NCBI RefSeq assembly: GCF_003716585.1
Contig: NZ_PTJO01000004.1
Span: forward strand, 310,001-374,000
Length of the DNA stretch: 64,000 nucleotides
Direction: 5' to 3'
From: Corynebacterium alimapuense
GTDB lineage: Bacteria > Actinomycetota > Actinomycetes > Mycobacteriales > Mycobacteriaceae
Positions 27,441 to 36,547 of the stretch are shown piece after piece (position 1 is the first letter of the stretch; each line of letters opens with the position of its first letter). Made by a program: the position numbers and the translations under genes. The notes beneath the pieces were generated by a model that did no database searches, had not been told where the DNA came from, and saw only the letters and a program-made list of their open reading frames with translations.

Positions 27441-27472
27441 TCACCCCGCGCCGGCAGCCCGCATCGCCACTA

Positions 27473-28102
27473 TCAGTGGCCTCGGCGGATCCATTCCTCT
27501 AGGTGAGGAGCCTCCGCGCCTACGGTGGTGTGATCCCCGTGTCCGGTACGCACAATCGTCTCGGCTGGCAGCTCTAAAATAGAGCGCTGCAGAGAAGCGA
27601 TGATGGTATCGAAGGATGAGTAGGACCGCCCCGTTGCTCCTGGACCACCTTGGAACAGGGTGTCGCCGGAGAATAGCTCCCCTGCCTCAGGTGCATAGAG
27701 GCAGCAAGAACCAGGCGAATGGCCCGGGGTATTGAGCACCTGCAGCTCGGTACCGGCGATCTTAAAGACCTGTCCATCAGCCAGTTCTTCCGGTGCTAGG
27801 CCAGGGTGAGTCTCTCGCCACAACATGCCATCGCCTGGATGCAGCAGGATTGGGGCGTCGAGCTTCTCGGATAGCTCCGGAGCAACAGTGATGTGATCAT
27901 TGTGCCCGTGGGTACAAATGATGCCTTTCACCTTGCGCCCAGCCACCTTTTCGATGATCGGTGCGGCATCATGCGCGGCGTCAATGACGTAGACCTCGTC
28001 GGAATCACCGACGATCCAGATATTGTTATCTACCGCCCACTCCCCGCCATCAAGGGCAAAGGTGCCGGAGGTTTCAACATGGTCGATGCGCAATCCGCTC
28101 AT
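27473..28102 (-). CDS. MBL-fold hydrolase, partner of the formaldehyde dehydrogenase
   Basis: 209 aa metallo-beta-lactamase-fold protein with the zinc motif THGHNDH, a later His in NTPGHSPGS, Asp in FSGDTLF and His in TGHGDHT, as in glyoxalase II-like thioester hydrolases. The start shares one base with the stop of the upstream mycothiol-dependent dehydrogenase gene. By context it probably hydrolyses the S-formylmycothiol made by that enzyme to formate and mycothiol; this is inferred. Confidence 0.85.
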   Translation of the reverse strand: MSGLRIDHVETSGTFALDGGEWAVDNNIWIVGDSDEVYVIDAAHDAAPIIEKVAGRKVKGIICTHGHNDHITVAPELSEKLDAPILLHPGDGMLWRETHPGLAPEELADGQVFKIAGTELQVLNTPGHSPGSCCLYAPEAGELFSGDTLFQGGPGATGRSYSSFDTIIASLQRSILELPAETIVRTGHGDHTTVGAEAPHLEEWIRRGH

Positions 28103-29208
28103 CAGAACATCACCACCGAACGCAGCACTTCCCCGGCTTTCATGGTGGCAAAGCCCTGCTCAACCTCATCGAGGCCAATGCGCTCGGAGACGAACTTATC
28201 CAGCGGGAAACGGCCCTGCATATGCAAGTCAACGTAGGTGGGGAAATCTCGCTCAGGCAAGCAGTCGCCGTACCAAGCCGGGCGCAAGGAACCGCCACGG
28301 CCATAAAAATCAATGGCAGGGATCTCGATCTTGGAGGTCAGGTTCGGGACTCCGACCATGACCATGCGCCCGGCATGATCGCGCGAGTAGAACGCCTGCT
28401 GCCAGGTCGGCATGATGCCTACCGCGTCAATGGAGACATCCGTGCCGAAGCCGCCGGTGATCTCGCGAACCTTGGCCACCACCTCGGAGTCCTCGCCTTG
28501 TCCAGCTAGTTGGGAGGAATCAATGGTGTGGGTAGCACCGAATTCTCGGGCCAGCTCGAGCTTTCGCGGGTCAATATCAACGGCAATGATGGTGCTGGCA
28601 CCAGCCAGCTTCGCACCAGCCACTGCAGCGATGCCCACGCCACCCAGGCCAAACACGGCCACGGATTCACCGCGAGAGATTTCTGCAGTATTCACAGCGG
28701 CGCCCAGTCCAGCCATGATCCCGCAGCCCAATAGTCCTGCTGCGGCTGGGTCTTCTGCCGGGTCCACCTTGGTGCACTGGCCTTCGTGAACCAAGCTTTT
28801 CTCCGCGAAGGCGCCTAGGCCAAGAGCGGGGGTCAACTCGGTGCCATCAGTCAGGGTCATCTTCTTTGAAGCATTGTGGGTATCGAAGCAGTACTTCGGC
28901 TCGCCCTTGCGGCAGGCCCGGCACTCGCCACACACTGCACGCCAGTTGAGGATGACGAAATCCCCGACCTCAACGTGGGTGACATCTTCGCCAATGGTCT
29001 CCACCAGTCCGGCCGCTTCATGGCCGAGCAGGAAGGGGAACTCATCGGAAATATCGCCGTCTCGGTAAGCCAAGTCGGTGTGGCACACGCCGCAGGATTG
29101 GATGTTGACGATGACATCATTGGGCCCCGGGTCCGGAATGACGATCTCGGTTTGCTCTACTTCTGCGCCTTTGGTTCGGGCGATCACGCCAGTAACGATG
29201 GTGCTCAC
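28102..29208 (-). CDS. fadH: S-(hydroxymethyl)mycothiol dehydrogenase (class III-type alcohol dehydrogenase)
   Basis: 368 aa zinc-dependent medium-chain dehydrogenase. [14 protein letters not shown] and GHEAAG hold the catalytic-zinc ligands; [15 protein letters not shown] binds the structural zinc; [18 protein letters not shown] binds NAD. The sequence resembles the mycothiol-dependent formaldehyde dehydrogenases of corynebacteria and mycobacteria, which oxidise the formaldehyde-mycothiol adduct. Paired with an MBL hydrolase in an overlapping two-gene operon. Start ATG 29206-29208 follows GAGGAGCAAC. Confidence 0.85.
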   Translation of the reverse strand: MSTIVTGVIARTKGAEVEQTEIVIPDPGPNDVIVNIQSCGVCHTDLAYRDGDISDEFPFLLGHEAAGLVETIGEDVTHVEVGDFVILNWRAVCGECRACRKGEPKYCFDTHNASKKMTLTDGTELTPALGLGAFAEKSLVHEGQCTKVDPAEDPAAAGLLGCGIMAGLGAAVNTAEISRGESVAVFGLGGVGIAAVAGAKLAGASTIIAVDIDPRKLELAREFGATHTIDSSQLAGQGEDSEVVAKVREITGGFGTDVSIDAVGIMPTWQQAFYSRDHAGRMVMVGVPNLTSKIEIPAIDFYGRGGSLRPAWYGDCLPERDFPTYVDLHMQGRFPLDKFVSERIGLDEVEQGFATMKAGEVLRSVVMF

Positions 29209-29305
29209 GTGTTGCTCCTCGAGATTTTCTGTCGATTGATAGATACTGCCGAATACTATCCTACCGATTTATAGGCTCCGTGGGGACAATCTCTCAATTC
29301 ACAGC
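29209..29305 (-). promoter_or_regulatory. fadH promoter region with GATAG repeats
   Basis: About 97 bp, AT-rich. GATAG (29239-29243) and CTATC (29257-29261) form an inverted repeat 13 bp apart, within the minus-strand segment that would hold the fadH -10 (TAGGAT / TAGTAT). A regulator operator is possible; no regulator gene lies nearby. Confidence 0.3.
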
Positions 29306-30235
29306 TCAGCTGGCGATGAGCACCTCGGCAACATGTTCGTGACCTCGCTGGTTGAGGTGTACCGGCTGATGAGAACGGCCACTACTAGCATCGGAAATAC
29401 TGGTCCACATCCGCTGATCATCCGGCGAACAAAGATGAGCATTAGCCGTTGAAGGCTTGAGATCGACAAACTCAGTTCCCGTGGTTGTTGCCAGTCGCTG
29501 TTGCATATCCTGGGCCATCGACTCCCAGGCACCCACCTGAGGGATAGCTACCCGAGCATCTACACCTGGGCCGTGGACGAGACAGACATATTCACCATCG
29601 GTGATGCTGGCATAGCCAACGATCTGTATCCGCGCCTGCGGGGCTTGCTCCTGAATACGGCTTACCTGCTCGCTGGCGGCAGCCACAAAGAGCTCTTTGA
29701 CTTCTTCTTCCGGCAGCTCGGACTGGGAGTAGGTGTCATTGAGCCCCATGGTAATCAAGATTCGCTCGGTATTGGAATCCAATGTGCCCTCGGCCAGTGC
29801 CTCATCAACTTGGTCGACGAGCATATCGTTGTCGCCCGAGGCTGATTCTTTAGCAAGCACCGAGGCCCCGTTGCAGGAGAAATCCACTGCTTCCAACCCC
29901 AACGCCTCCGCGGTACGAATGCCATAGCTGTTGAGCGAGCTTGGGCAATGCCCCTCCAAAGTGCCAGCAGAAACACCCACTGAGCCGACTCCGATACCTT
30001 CTTGAGAGCTCAGCGGTGCCACCGTCTCAGCCACCGCCTGCGAGCTGAGCTTGTCAGCCAGATAAATGCCCAAGGGTGGATCCGCAGATACCGAGTCACC
30101 GAAGATAACCATTGTCCCCTCCTCGCCAGAAACTGGCGCCGAGCCGACAGCGGTGGCCGCCGGGATGCCCGACAGCGCTAGCATTGCGGCAGCTAGCGAA
30201 GCCCCGGCGCGGGAAAGAAGTCTGTTCAGGGACAT
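29306..30235 (-). CDS. Secreted SGNH/GDSL hydrolase
   Basis: 309 aa with an N-terminal signal peptide (AGASLAAAMLALSGIPAATA, residues 10-29). Block I of the SGNH family is FGDSVSADPP (nucleophile Ser), block III is TMGLNDT (Asn), block V is PVHLNQRGHEH (Asp replaced by Val-His in the usual DxxH spacing, but the His is present). Four cysteines suggest disulfides. Such exported esterases act on lipids or acylated wall polymers. It is divergent from the acyl-CoA ligase gene at 30512. Confidence 0.82.
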   Translation of the reverse strand: MSLNRLLSRAGASLAAAMLALSGIPAATAVGSAPVSGEEGTMVIFGDSVSADPPLGIYLADKLSSQAVAETVAPLSSQEGIGVGSVGVSAGTLEGHCPSSLNSYGIRTAEALGLEAVDFSCNGASVLAKESASGDNDMLVDQVDEALAEGTLDSNTERILITMGLNDTYSQSELPEEEVKELFVAAASEQVSRIQEQAPQARIQIVGYASITDGEYVCLVHGPGVDARVAIPQVGAWESMAQDMQQRLATTTGTEFVDLKPSTANAHLCSPDDQRMWTSISDASSGRSHQPVHLNQRGHEHVAEVLIAS

Positions 30236-30432
30236 TAGTTAATCCTCAGCTTTAGATGTTTTCCCACCGGACAGGCCGCCCGGCCGAATATTGCAGGTAG
30301 CGCACTGCTGGGTCTTAAGAGAAACTCTAACCTGCAATTCCTACCCGGACCGTTATTTCCCACAGCGCGCCGAGGCTCAGAAGCCAGCCGGGAAACATGG
30401 ACTTTTCCCACCGCCAGCGCTCGAGCAGTCGC

Positions 30433-30438
30433 TATACT
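30433..30438 (+). promoter_or_regulatory. -10 box upstream of the acyl-CoA ligase gene
   Basis: TATACT at 30433-30438 is a near-consensus -10, giving a leader of about 65-70 nt before the TTG start at 30512. The rest of the 276-bp divergent interval (30236-30511) shows no other feature I can support. Confidence 0.5.
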
Positions 30439-30511
30439 TTTCTCAGGAAAATAACCTTTGCTATTCCACCACTCCGGCTGGACTAACATCTGGCGGATAT
30501 AAGGAGCCTTC

Positions 30512-32161
30512 TTGAACATCACCGCCCGTATGAAACAGACGGCTTTCACCGCCAAGGCCATCACTAAGTTCATCCCGGCGCTGGTCCATTCCCGCATCCT
30601 CCACTTTGGCGACGGCCTCTCCGCTACCTTCGGAATGCCTATCAATCTGGCTCGCTATTGGTTCACTACCGCTCGCGAAGTTGAACAGGGTCATCTGTCG
30701 GTGCCCCACCGGATTGCGCTGATCGACGATGACGGACAGCTGACTTACCGCCAGCTGCGGGAAGAGTCTCAAACACTCGCTCGATACCTGATCGCACTCA
30801 ATCTCGGCGAGATCCGATTAGGCATCATGGCCCGCAATGGTCGTGGCATCGTCTGCCCATTGACGGCCAAAGGTTATGCCGGGGCCACCGTCTTTTTGCT
30901 CAATATCGGTTCTTCTCCAGAGCAACTCGCCGGGGTGATCGCCGAGAACGCCATCAACGTCTTAGTCATCGACGATGAGTTCCTCGAGCGACTACCTGCA
31001 GATCGCGCCGGACTCCAGGTCATTCTCGGTCATCTCACTGGCCCCCACTCTGGGGAGGTGACGCTCAACGAGATCGTCTCACATCCGGATAAGACTGCCG
31101 AGACCGCTTTGCCGCGCTTTCCCCAGCATGGCCCCATCGTCTTGATGTCCTCTGGCACCACCGGAATCCCCAAGGGGGTTGTCCGTCCTGAACCACGATT
31201 GCCGCTCGTTCTGGCCGGGATCTTGCAAAAGATCCCGTGGCATTCGGATATGAGTATCCAACTGACCGCCTCGATCTTCCACACCTGGGGTTGGGGAATG
31301 CTCAATATCGCGCTAGCTGCCCGGGGCACAGTGGTCACCCACCGAATATTCGATCCCGCCCAGGTACTCGAAGACATTGACACCCATCACCTCCAGGCGA
31401 TGATTTCCTCGCCGATCTTCCTCAAGCAGCTGTTAGAAGTTCCCGAACACCAGGATTTCGACACCTCCAGCTTGGAGTTCATCCTTTCCTCCGGCAATGC
31501 GATTAGCCCCACTTTGATCGCTGCCATGCACGAGCGTTTTGGCCCCATCCTGTGCAATGTCTACGGAAGCACCGAGCTCACCCTCGCTTCGGTGGCCTCC
31601 ATGCAGGATCTAGCGGCAGATCCCACCGTCTCCGGCCAAGTGGCCTTGGGAACTGAACTAAAAATTCTCGACGAACGCGGCCACGAGGTAGCAACCGGTG
31701 TCCCAGGCCGGATCTTCCTGCGCAACTCCACCACGCTGACGGGCTACACCAACCCAGATATCCCGATCACTCGGGCGCAGGGCCTAGTAGAGATGGGCGA
31801 TCTCGGTTACCTCGACGAACAGGGCTATCTCCGAGTACTCGGTCGCGTAGACGACATGATTATCGTCGGCGGGGAGAATGTTCATCCGCTCTCGGTAACG
31901 GCCATCCTCGACCAGATGCCAGGGCTTGCCGACGCCTTCGCCATCGGCGTCGATGATCCCGATGCCTTCCATCGCATCGCCGTTTGGGTGGTCCGCGAGG
32001 ACAACCCAACAGGTGCTGGCTTAACGGCAGAGCTCATCCAGGACTTCGTCCGCCAGCATTTGGCGGAGCATTCCATCCCCCGAGATGTCCATTTCATCGA
32101 GGAACTGCCGCGCAATGCCACCGGAAAGGTTGTCCCCCGGATGCTGCCGGGCGGGGACTAG
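30512..32161 (+). CDS. Acyl-CoA synthetase (FadD-like)
   Basis: 549 aa member of the ANL superfamily. The P-loop is LMSSGTTGIPKGVVRP, the A5 motif VYGSTELT, A8 begins at GDLGYLDEQGYLRVLGRVDD, and the catalytic lysine is in RNATGKVVPR near the C-terminus. It activates a fatty or other carboxylic acid to its CoA ester. The start is TTG 30512, supported by AAGGAG 5 nt upstream. The N-terminus (residues 15-70) is hydrophobic and basic and may bind membrane. Single gene with its own promoter and terminator region; exact substrate unknown. Confidence 0.87.
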   Translation: MNITARMKQTAFTAKAITKFIPALVHSRILHFGDGLSATFGMPINLARYWFTTAREVEQGHLSVPHRIALIDDDGQLTYRQLREESQTLARYLIALNLGEIRLGIMARNGRGIVCPLTAKGYAGATVFLLNIGSSPEQLAGVIAENAINVLVIDDEFLERLPADRAGLQVILGHLTGPHSGEVTLNEIVSHPDKTAETALPRFPQHGPIVLMSSGTTGIPKGVVRPEPRLPLVLAGILQKIPWHSDMSIQLTASIFHTWGWGMLNIALAARGTVVTHRIFDPAQVLEDIDTHHLQAMISSPIFLKQLLEVPEHQDFDTSSLEFILSSGNAISPTLIAAMHERFGPILCNVYGSTELTLASVASMQDLAADPTVSGQVALGTELKILDERGHEVATGVPGRIFLRNSTTLTGYTNPDIPITRAQGLVEMGDLGYLDEQGYLRVLGRVDDMIIVGGENVHPLSVTAILDQMPGLADAFAIGVDDPDAFHRIAVWVVREDNPTGAGLTAELIQDFVRQHLAEHSIPRDVHFIEELPRNATGKVVPRMLPGGD

Positions 32162-32205
32162 AAACTGGCACTAGGTCAGTGCCACCCACTACCTGCCAAA
32201 ACAAC

Positions 32206-32241
32206 GATCCCCCTCACCTATTTTTCCAGGTGAGGGGGATC
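32206..32241. terminator. Bidirectional terminator between acyl-CoA ligase and tRNA-Thr
   Basis: Perfect 14-bp stem, GATCCCCCTCACCT (32206-32219) and AGGTGAGGGGGATC (32228-32241), with an 8-nt T-rich loop. It follows the plus-strand ligase gene and also lies 11 bp beyond the minus-strand tRNA, where it is followed by GTTGTTTTGG. A smaller hairpin TGGCACT/AGTGCCA (32166-32184) lies just after the ligase stop. Confidence 0.85.
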
Positions 32242-32252
32242 TTGTGGTGGAG

Positions 32253-32325
32253 AGCCGCCTGCGAGAATCGAACTCGCGACCTTCTCATTACGAGTGAGAC
32301 GCTCTACCGACTGAGCTAAGGCGGC
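32253..32325 (-). tRNA. tRNA-Thr (anticodon CGT)
   Basis: The 73-nt minus-strand sequence folds as a complete cloverleaf: acceptor GCCGCCT/AGGCGGC, D arm GCTC...GAGC, anticodon arm TCTCA-CTCGTAA-TGAGA, T arm GCGAG-TTCGATT-CTCGC. The loop reads CTCGTAA, so the anticodon is CGT, decoding ACG (Thr). CCA is not encoded. Confidence 0.95.
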
Positions 32326-32393
32326 GTTTGATACCGATCAAAGGTACCGAGGAACTAGCTTAGCGCACCTCCGGAGAGGGTAAAAATCACTGC

Positions 32394-33629
32394 TCAGGAG
32401 ACCCCACAGGCTAATCGGATGCGGCCGAACATGCCGTCGAAGGCGATGACTGGTGTGACGTTCAGATTGATTCGCTCCCGGCACTGGGCCACGGCATCTA
32501 GGCACTCCACCAGCCCAGCTCCAGTGACCTGGGCTGCCAGGTCTCGAGAAAGACCCTCAAAGTCGGGGTGGGTGAGCTGCACCTGGGCATGTGATTGCGC
32601 CATCACGGCATCCCGGTAGATGCCAGTCAGATCGACCAAGGCCAGATCGAGGGTGTCGCGAATACTGCGGGTAGTGCGCTTTTTCTGCTTCTCCGCTAAT
32701 TCCTTAAACGCCCCACCTCCACCTTCCATCACCTTCTGGGTACCTTTTCCCCGTCCCCCTTTGCCCAGGGATTGCTCCAGCGTTGCCAGCTCATCAGCGT
32801 TTTTCTCTTCTGCTTGCGACTTGATCTGTTTTTCGACACCACGGACAAACACCAACGATGCTTTGAATACTTCATCGCGGTGAAAGACCAATTCGGCAAG
32901 GTGCAAAATGGCAGCTCGGCGCTTCTGGTTCTCGGGATCGCTGAGCAAGCGTCTGGCCCGGCCCACATGATGCAAAGAGGCCACTGCAGCTAGTTGTGCG
33001 TCCTCCCGAGAAACTGATTGCTCGGTAGTCAGGATCCGAACGATCTCTCCGGTGGAAGGGGAAGGGATAAAGAGGTGGCGGCACCGCGAACGCAGCGTCG
33101 GTGAGAAATCCTCCGGGTCGATGGAGGGAGTACACATCATGATGACGGTGTGCTCCGGTGGCTCCTCGACAGTTTTGAGTAGTGAGTTTGCTGCGTCAGC
33201 AGTAAGCCGGTCAGCGTCTTCGATGATGATAATTCGCCACGGAGAAATCGTCGGCAGCTTGGCAGCTTCCTTCCGAACCGTCTGCATGGATTCGATACCA
33301 ATGGATAGCTCAGTGGGCACGATGTGGACCACGTCAGTGTGGGCATCGGCAAACACATCCTGGCAAGACTGACAGCGCCCACACCCAGTTTCTACGGGAT
33401 CGGTGCATACCAAGGCCGCAGCGAAGGCCATCGCGGCAATAGAGCGGCCGGATCCTGGCGGGCCGGTGATCACCCAGGCATGGGACATCGAATGACCCAT
33501 TTCTAGCGTCTCTCCACGGGCCTTTGCCTGGGCCTTTTCCCGGGCTGCGCTGGCCGCTGCGAGGATAGTCTCGCGGACGGCGGGGGCGTCGGCAAGGCGG
33601 TCGGCAACCGAAACAGGAGAAGTATTCAC
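32394..33629 (-). CDS. holB: DNA polymerase III subunit delta' HolB
   Basis: 411 aa clamp-loader AAA+ protein. The P-loop GPPGSGRS has Arg in place of Lys, in line with a delta' subunit that does not hydrolyse ATP; CGRCQSCQD is the zinc module; EDADRLTADAANSLLKTVEEP and LRSRCRHL (sensor SRC) are typical. It helps load the sliding clamp. Residues about 290-330 are a Gly/Lys/Glu-rich insertion. I start at GTG 33629 with AAGGTGG upstream; the frame continues to 33701 but would cross the divergent cyclase start. Confidence 0.9.
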   Translation of the reverse strand: MNTSPVSVADRLADAPAVRETILAAASAAREKAQAKARGETLEMGHSMSHAWVITGPPGSGRSIAAMAFAAALVCTDPVETGCGRCQSCQDVFADAHTDVVHIVPTELSIGIESMQTVRKEAAKLPTISPWRIIIIEDADRLTADAANSLLKTVEEPPEHTVIMMCTPSIDPEDFSPTLRSRCRHLFIPSPSTGEIVRILTTEQSVSREDAQLAAVASLHHVGRARRLLSDPENQKRRAAILHLAELVFHRDEVFKASLVFVRGVEKQIKSQAEEKNADELATLEQSLGKGGRGKGTQKVMEGGGGAFKELAEKQKKRTTRSIRDTLDLALVDLTGIYRDAVMAQSHAQVQLTHPDFEGLSRDLAAQVTGAGLVECLDAVAQCRERINLNVTPVIAFDGMFGRIRLACGVS

Positions 33630-33699
33630 CCACCCCACCTTATTGACCTCATCCCAGCAGTGCCCGCAGAGGAGGGTAAGGAGGTTAGAGTAAGAAACC

Positions 33700-35226
33700 A
33701 TGAGTCGACTGTTGCGGGCATTGAAGTGGTTGTGGGGGACATCCTGGCCGCTCTATGCCACCATCGTGCTGGCCTCGAATGTCCTTGGTGCAGTGGCGAT
33801 TATGTTGTTCATCCGCTTCCTCATCCCCATGCCGGAGATCAGGAGCTTCACCACTGATATCCCGCATCTCCAGGTCATCGGGCTGACCTACCTGGCTTTC
33901 GCTGTGATCGTGGGTATCGCCGCCACGCTCTTGTTGTTCCGCCCGGTGCTGGACTGGCAACGTCACCCGGAACAACACGATCCCAATATGGTGCGCAACC
34001 TGGTTATGCGCATGCCGGTCTACCAAGCAGCGGTATGCACCGTGGTGTGGGCTATCGGCATCGTGATTGCGGTTGTAGTGGCGGCGTCGTCAAGTTGGAC
34101 GATGGCATTGACCATCGGCATAGCCACGTCCTTGGCTTGCATGGTGGTGGTCTTGTTGACCTATCTGGAAGCCGAACGTTTGGTGCGCCCACTAGCGGCC
34201 TCCGCATTGGCCAGGCGCTTCGAAGACTCCACCTTGGAGCCTCCCATCACCCAACGACTGCGTCTGACGTGGGCGATGACCACCGCGGTGCCGCTACTAG
34301 GTATCTTGTTGCTGGATCTAGGCCAGCTACAGGGATTTTTCATGGATGATGCCAGCGAGATCATCCCCGGAATCATCGCTCTGTCGCTCACCGCGATGGT
34401 CACAGGGTTCTTGGGCACGACCTTCGCCATTATGAGCGTCGTCGATCCGATCTTGGAGCTCCAAGAGGCGATCAACCGAGTTCGTCGCGGAGATACTGAC
34501 GCCGAGGTCGATATCTACGATGGCTCCGAGATTGGCGTTCTGCAGGCCGGTTTCAACGAAATGATGCGTGGGCTGAAAGAACGTCAACGCGTCCGCGATA
34601 TTTTCGGCCGCTATGTCGGTGCTGAGGTGGCTAAACGTGCGCTAGAAGAACGCCCGACCTTGGGCGGCGAAGATCGCAAGGTCGCCGTGCTGTTTATCGA
34701 CGTCATCGGTTCCACTACCTTCGCGGTCAACCACTCCCCCGAGGAAGTCGTCGAAGAACTCAATAAGTTCTTCGAGCATGTGGTCGAGGTTGTCCACCGC
34801 AACAAGGGCATCATCAACAAGTTCCAGGGTGACGCGGCGCTCGCCGTCTTTGGCGCCCCGCTGCCGCTGCCTGATGCCACCTCGCACGCACTGACTGCTG
34901 CCCGCGAGCTTCGACACGAGCTCAGGAACCTGGAGCTACAGGCTGGCATCGGTGTCGCAGCCGGCCACGTGGTCGCAGGCCATATCGGCGGCCACGATCG
35001 CTTCGAATACACCGTCATCGGCGATGCGGTGAACTCCGCTGCCCGCCTGACCGAGTTAGCCAAGGACACCCCTGGCCGAGTGCTCACCAACGCCGCAACC
35101 TTGCGCAGCGCCAACGAGGCTGAGCAAGCCAGGTGGACAGTCATGAAGTCCGTCGAGCTGCGTGGACGCCGCGAGATGACCCAATTGGCCCGCCCGATTC
35201 GGGCGACGATGGCCGACCGCTCCTAG
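33700..35226 (+). CDS. cyaB: Membrane adenylate cyclase (class III) with HAMP domain
   Basis: 508 aa. Six membrane helices fill the first 250 residues, followed by a HAMP linker (ELQEAINRVRRGDTDAEV) and a class III cyclase domain from about residue 320: metal-binding Asp334 in LFIDVIGST, Asp378 in KFQGDAALAVFG with the preceding adenine-selecting Lys, and TVIGDAVNSAARL with the transition-state Asn and Arg. It should make cAMP, the ligand of GlxR encoded 20 kb away. The single corynebacterial cyclase CyaB has this architecture. The stop abuts the convergent TMEM86-like gene. Confidence 0.93.
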   Translation: MSRLLRALKWLWGTSWPLYATIVLASNVLGAVAIMLFIRFLIPMPEIRSFTTDIPHLQVIGLTYLAFAVIVGIAATLLLFRPVLDWQRHPEQHDPNMVRNLVMRMPVYQAAVCTVVWAIGIVIAVVVAASSSWTMALTIGIATSLACMVVVLLTYLEAERLVRPLAASALARRFEDSTLEPPITQRLRLTWAMTTAVPLLGILLLDLGQLQGFFMDDASEIIPGIIALSLTAMVTGFLGTTFAIMSVVDPILELQEAINRVRRGDTDAEVDIYDGSEIGVLQAGFNEMMRGLKERQRVRDIFGRYVGAEVAKRALEERPTLGGEDRKVAVLFIDVIGSTTFAVNHSPEEVVEELNKFFEHVVEVVHRNKGIINKFQGDAALAVFGAPLPLPDATSHALTAARELRHELRNLELQAGIGVAAGHVVAGHIGGHDRFEYTVIGDAVNSAARLTELAKDTPGRVLTNAATLRSANEAEQARWTVMKSVELRGRREMTQLARPIRATMADRS

Positions 35227-35937
35227 CTATTCGCGAGTGAGCCCGTCTACCAGCAGTAGGTGCCCGATAGCTGCGGTGGTGGTGATTCCTGCGTCGATGA
35301 GCCGACACCACGTGTTGTCACCGATAAGGACGGTTTCGCGCAGCAATGTCGCACCCTCTGAGACCAACAGCAGATTGGCTCCGTGCGCCAGGCCCTGAGC
35401 TGGCACCGATTCTTCGCGCAGAGCCGGATCGGCTGCCAGCGCAGAAGTAGTCGCGGCCACCGCTCCAGCAATCACTACCGGAGCCACCAAGGACTTCTTG
35501 CGGCTGGCAGCAAAGCCGATGCCAGCAAGCCAGGTGGCCGCACGTAGTCCGGCACCAACTCGACTCGGCCGTGCTCCCTTATCCACCAGCAAGAAGGAAT
35601 AGGCGGCGTGGTTGAGAGCCACGCCGCACATTCCTGCGATCGGGGTGGTCTCAGGGGCACGGAGTTTGGCCAGCTCGCCGACCGTGCCTCCCGCCAGACC
35701 TGCCAGGAGTACCGGCTGCAGCCCAGTACGGAGGCTGCCACCAGCCAGGAACGGCAGCATCATCGGGCTGCTCACCGCCCGGATTGTGCGCCAACCAAAC
35801 AGGCGAGACCACGCGCTCACATCGGCAACACCAAAATAAGCCAAGCGTTCTGGCTCCTTAGTTCCCTGAGAGATAGCGGATAGCAGGGCGTCTGCGCCCT
35901 CGCGAGTGCGGATGAGGATCTCATTCATAGCCTCCAC
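35227..35937 (-). CDS. TMEM86/YhhN-like membrane protein, paralogue 1
   Basis: 236 aa hydrophobic protein. It aligns by eye with the next gene upstream: PMMLPFLAGG against KPLLMPLLSL, ALNHAAYSFLL against AANHAACLTLL, ALAADPALR against ALAADPQLR, NLLLVSEGATLLRE against NLFLLSDSLILVR. The family includes lysoplasmalogenases, but here the Asp of the SDS motif is replaced (VSEG). Start GTG 35937 is one base after the previous stop; ATG 35928 is an alternative. Probably arose by tandem duplication; activity is doubtful. Confidence 0.7.
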   Translation of the reverse strand: MEAMNEILIRTREGADALLSAISQGTKEPERLAYFGVADVSAWSRLFGWRTIRAVSSPMMLPFLAGGSLRTGLQPVLLAGLAGGTVGELAKLRAPETTPIAGMCGVALNHAAYSFLLVDKGARPSRVGAGLRAATWLAGIGFAASRKKSLVAPVVIAGAVAATTSALAADPALREESVPAQGLAHGANLLLVSEGATLLRETVLIGDNTWCRLIDAGITTTAAIGHLLLVDGLTRE

Positions 35938-35938
35938 G

Positions 35939-36544
35939 CTAGTCCGTGCGAAGTCCTTCGATCAGGAGCTGCTGGGCACCGGCATAGGTCACGGCCGCCG
36001 AAGAATCTAATATCCGATCCACCGCGACACTGGTAGTGCCGGCGGAAGCGACTATCGTACGCACCAGAATCAGAGAATCAGAAAGTAAAAAGAGGTTTCC
36101 GCCCAAGCCCAGGCCACGCCCCCGCAACTGAGGATCTGCCGCCAGCGCGGATACCGCAGCAACCATTCCGCCGTAGACCACCACCAATGGCAAACGGTCA
36201 CCAGCCAGCCGCGCTGCGATGGCCACCGGTAATGCACGAGCTAGTACCTGTCGCGGGTGAAACTTGGCCCCGCGACGTCGCAGCAGGGTGAGGCAGGCGG
36301 CGTGATTGGCAGCGAAGGCAAACGCGGCGGGGAGTAAACGATCGTCGCGAAGCAACATAAGATCGCCGATCCATGCTCCGCCCAGCCCCGTGACCGCAAT
36401 GGCGCGGTCAGCGCGGGGCAGGCGCCCTATCTGCAGGCTCAGCAGCGGCATCAGTAGTGGTTTAGCCACCACCCGCAATCGATCGCTACCAATGGCCCGG
36501 GATAACGCGAATAATCCGCCAGCCACCAGATAGGGCAATCTCAC
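35939..36544 (-). CDS. TMEM86/YhhN family (lysoplasmalogenase-like) membrane protein, paralogue 2
   Basis: 201 aa with about six to eight membrane segments and the YhhN/TMEM86 pattern: KPLLMPLL near the N-terminus, GAWIGDLMLL, GGNLFLLSDSLIL. Family members hydrolyse lysoplasmalogens or are uncharacterised membrane proteins. It begins 3 bp after topA's stop region on the minus strand and is followed after one base by its paralogue, so topA and both genes are likely cotranscribed. Confidence 0.75.
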   Translation of the reverse strand: MRLPYLVAGGLFALSRAIGSDRLRVVAKPLLMPLLSLQIGRLPRADRAIAVTGLGGAWIGDLMLLRDDRLLPAAFAFAANHAACLTLLRRRGAKFHPRQVLARALPVAIAARLAGDRLPLVVVYGGMVAAVSALAADPQLRGRGLGLGGNLFLLSDSLILVRTIVASAGTTSVAVDRILDSSAAVTYAGAQQLLIEGLRTD

Positions 36545-36547
36545 CTG

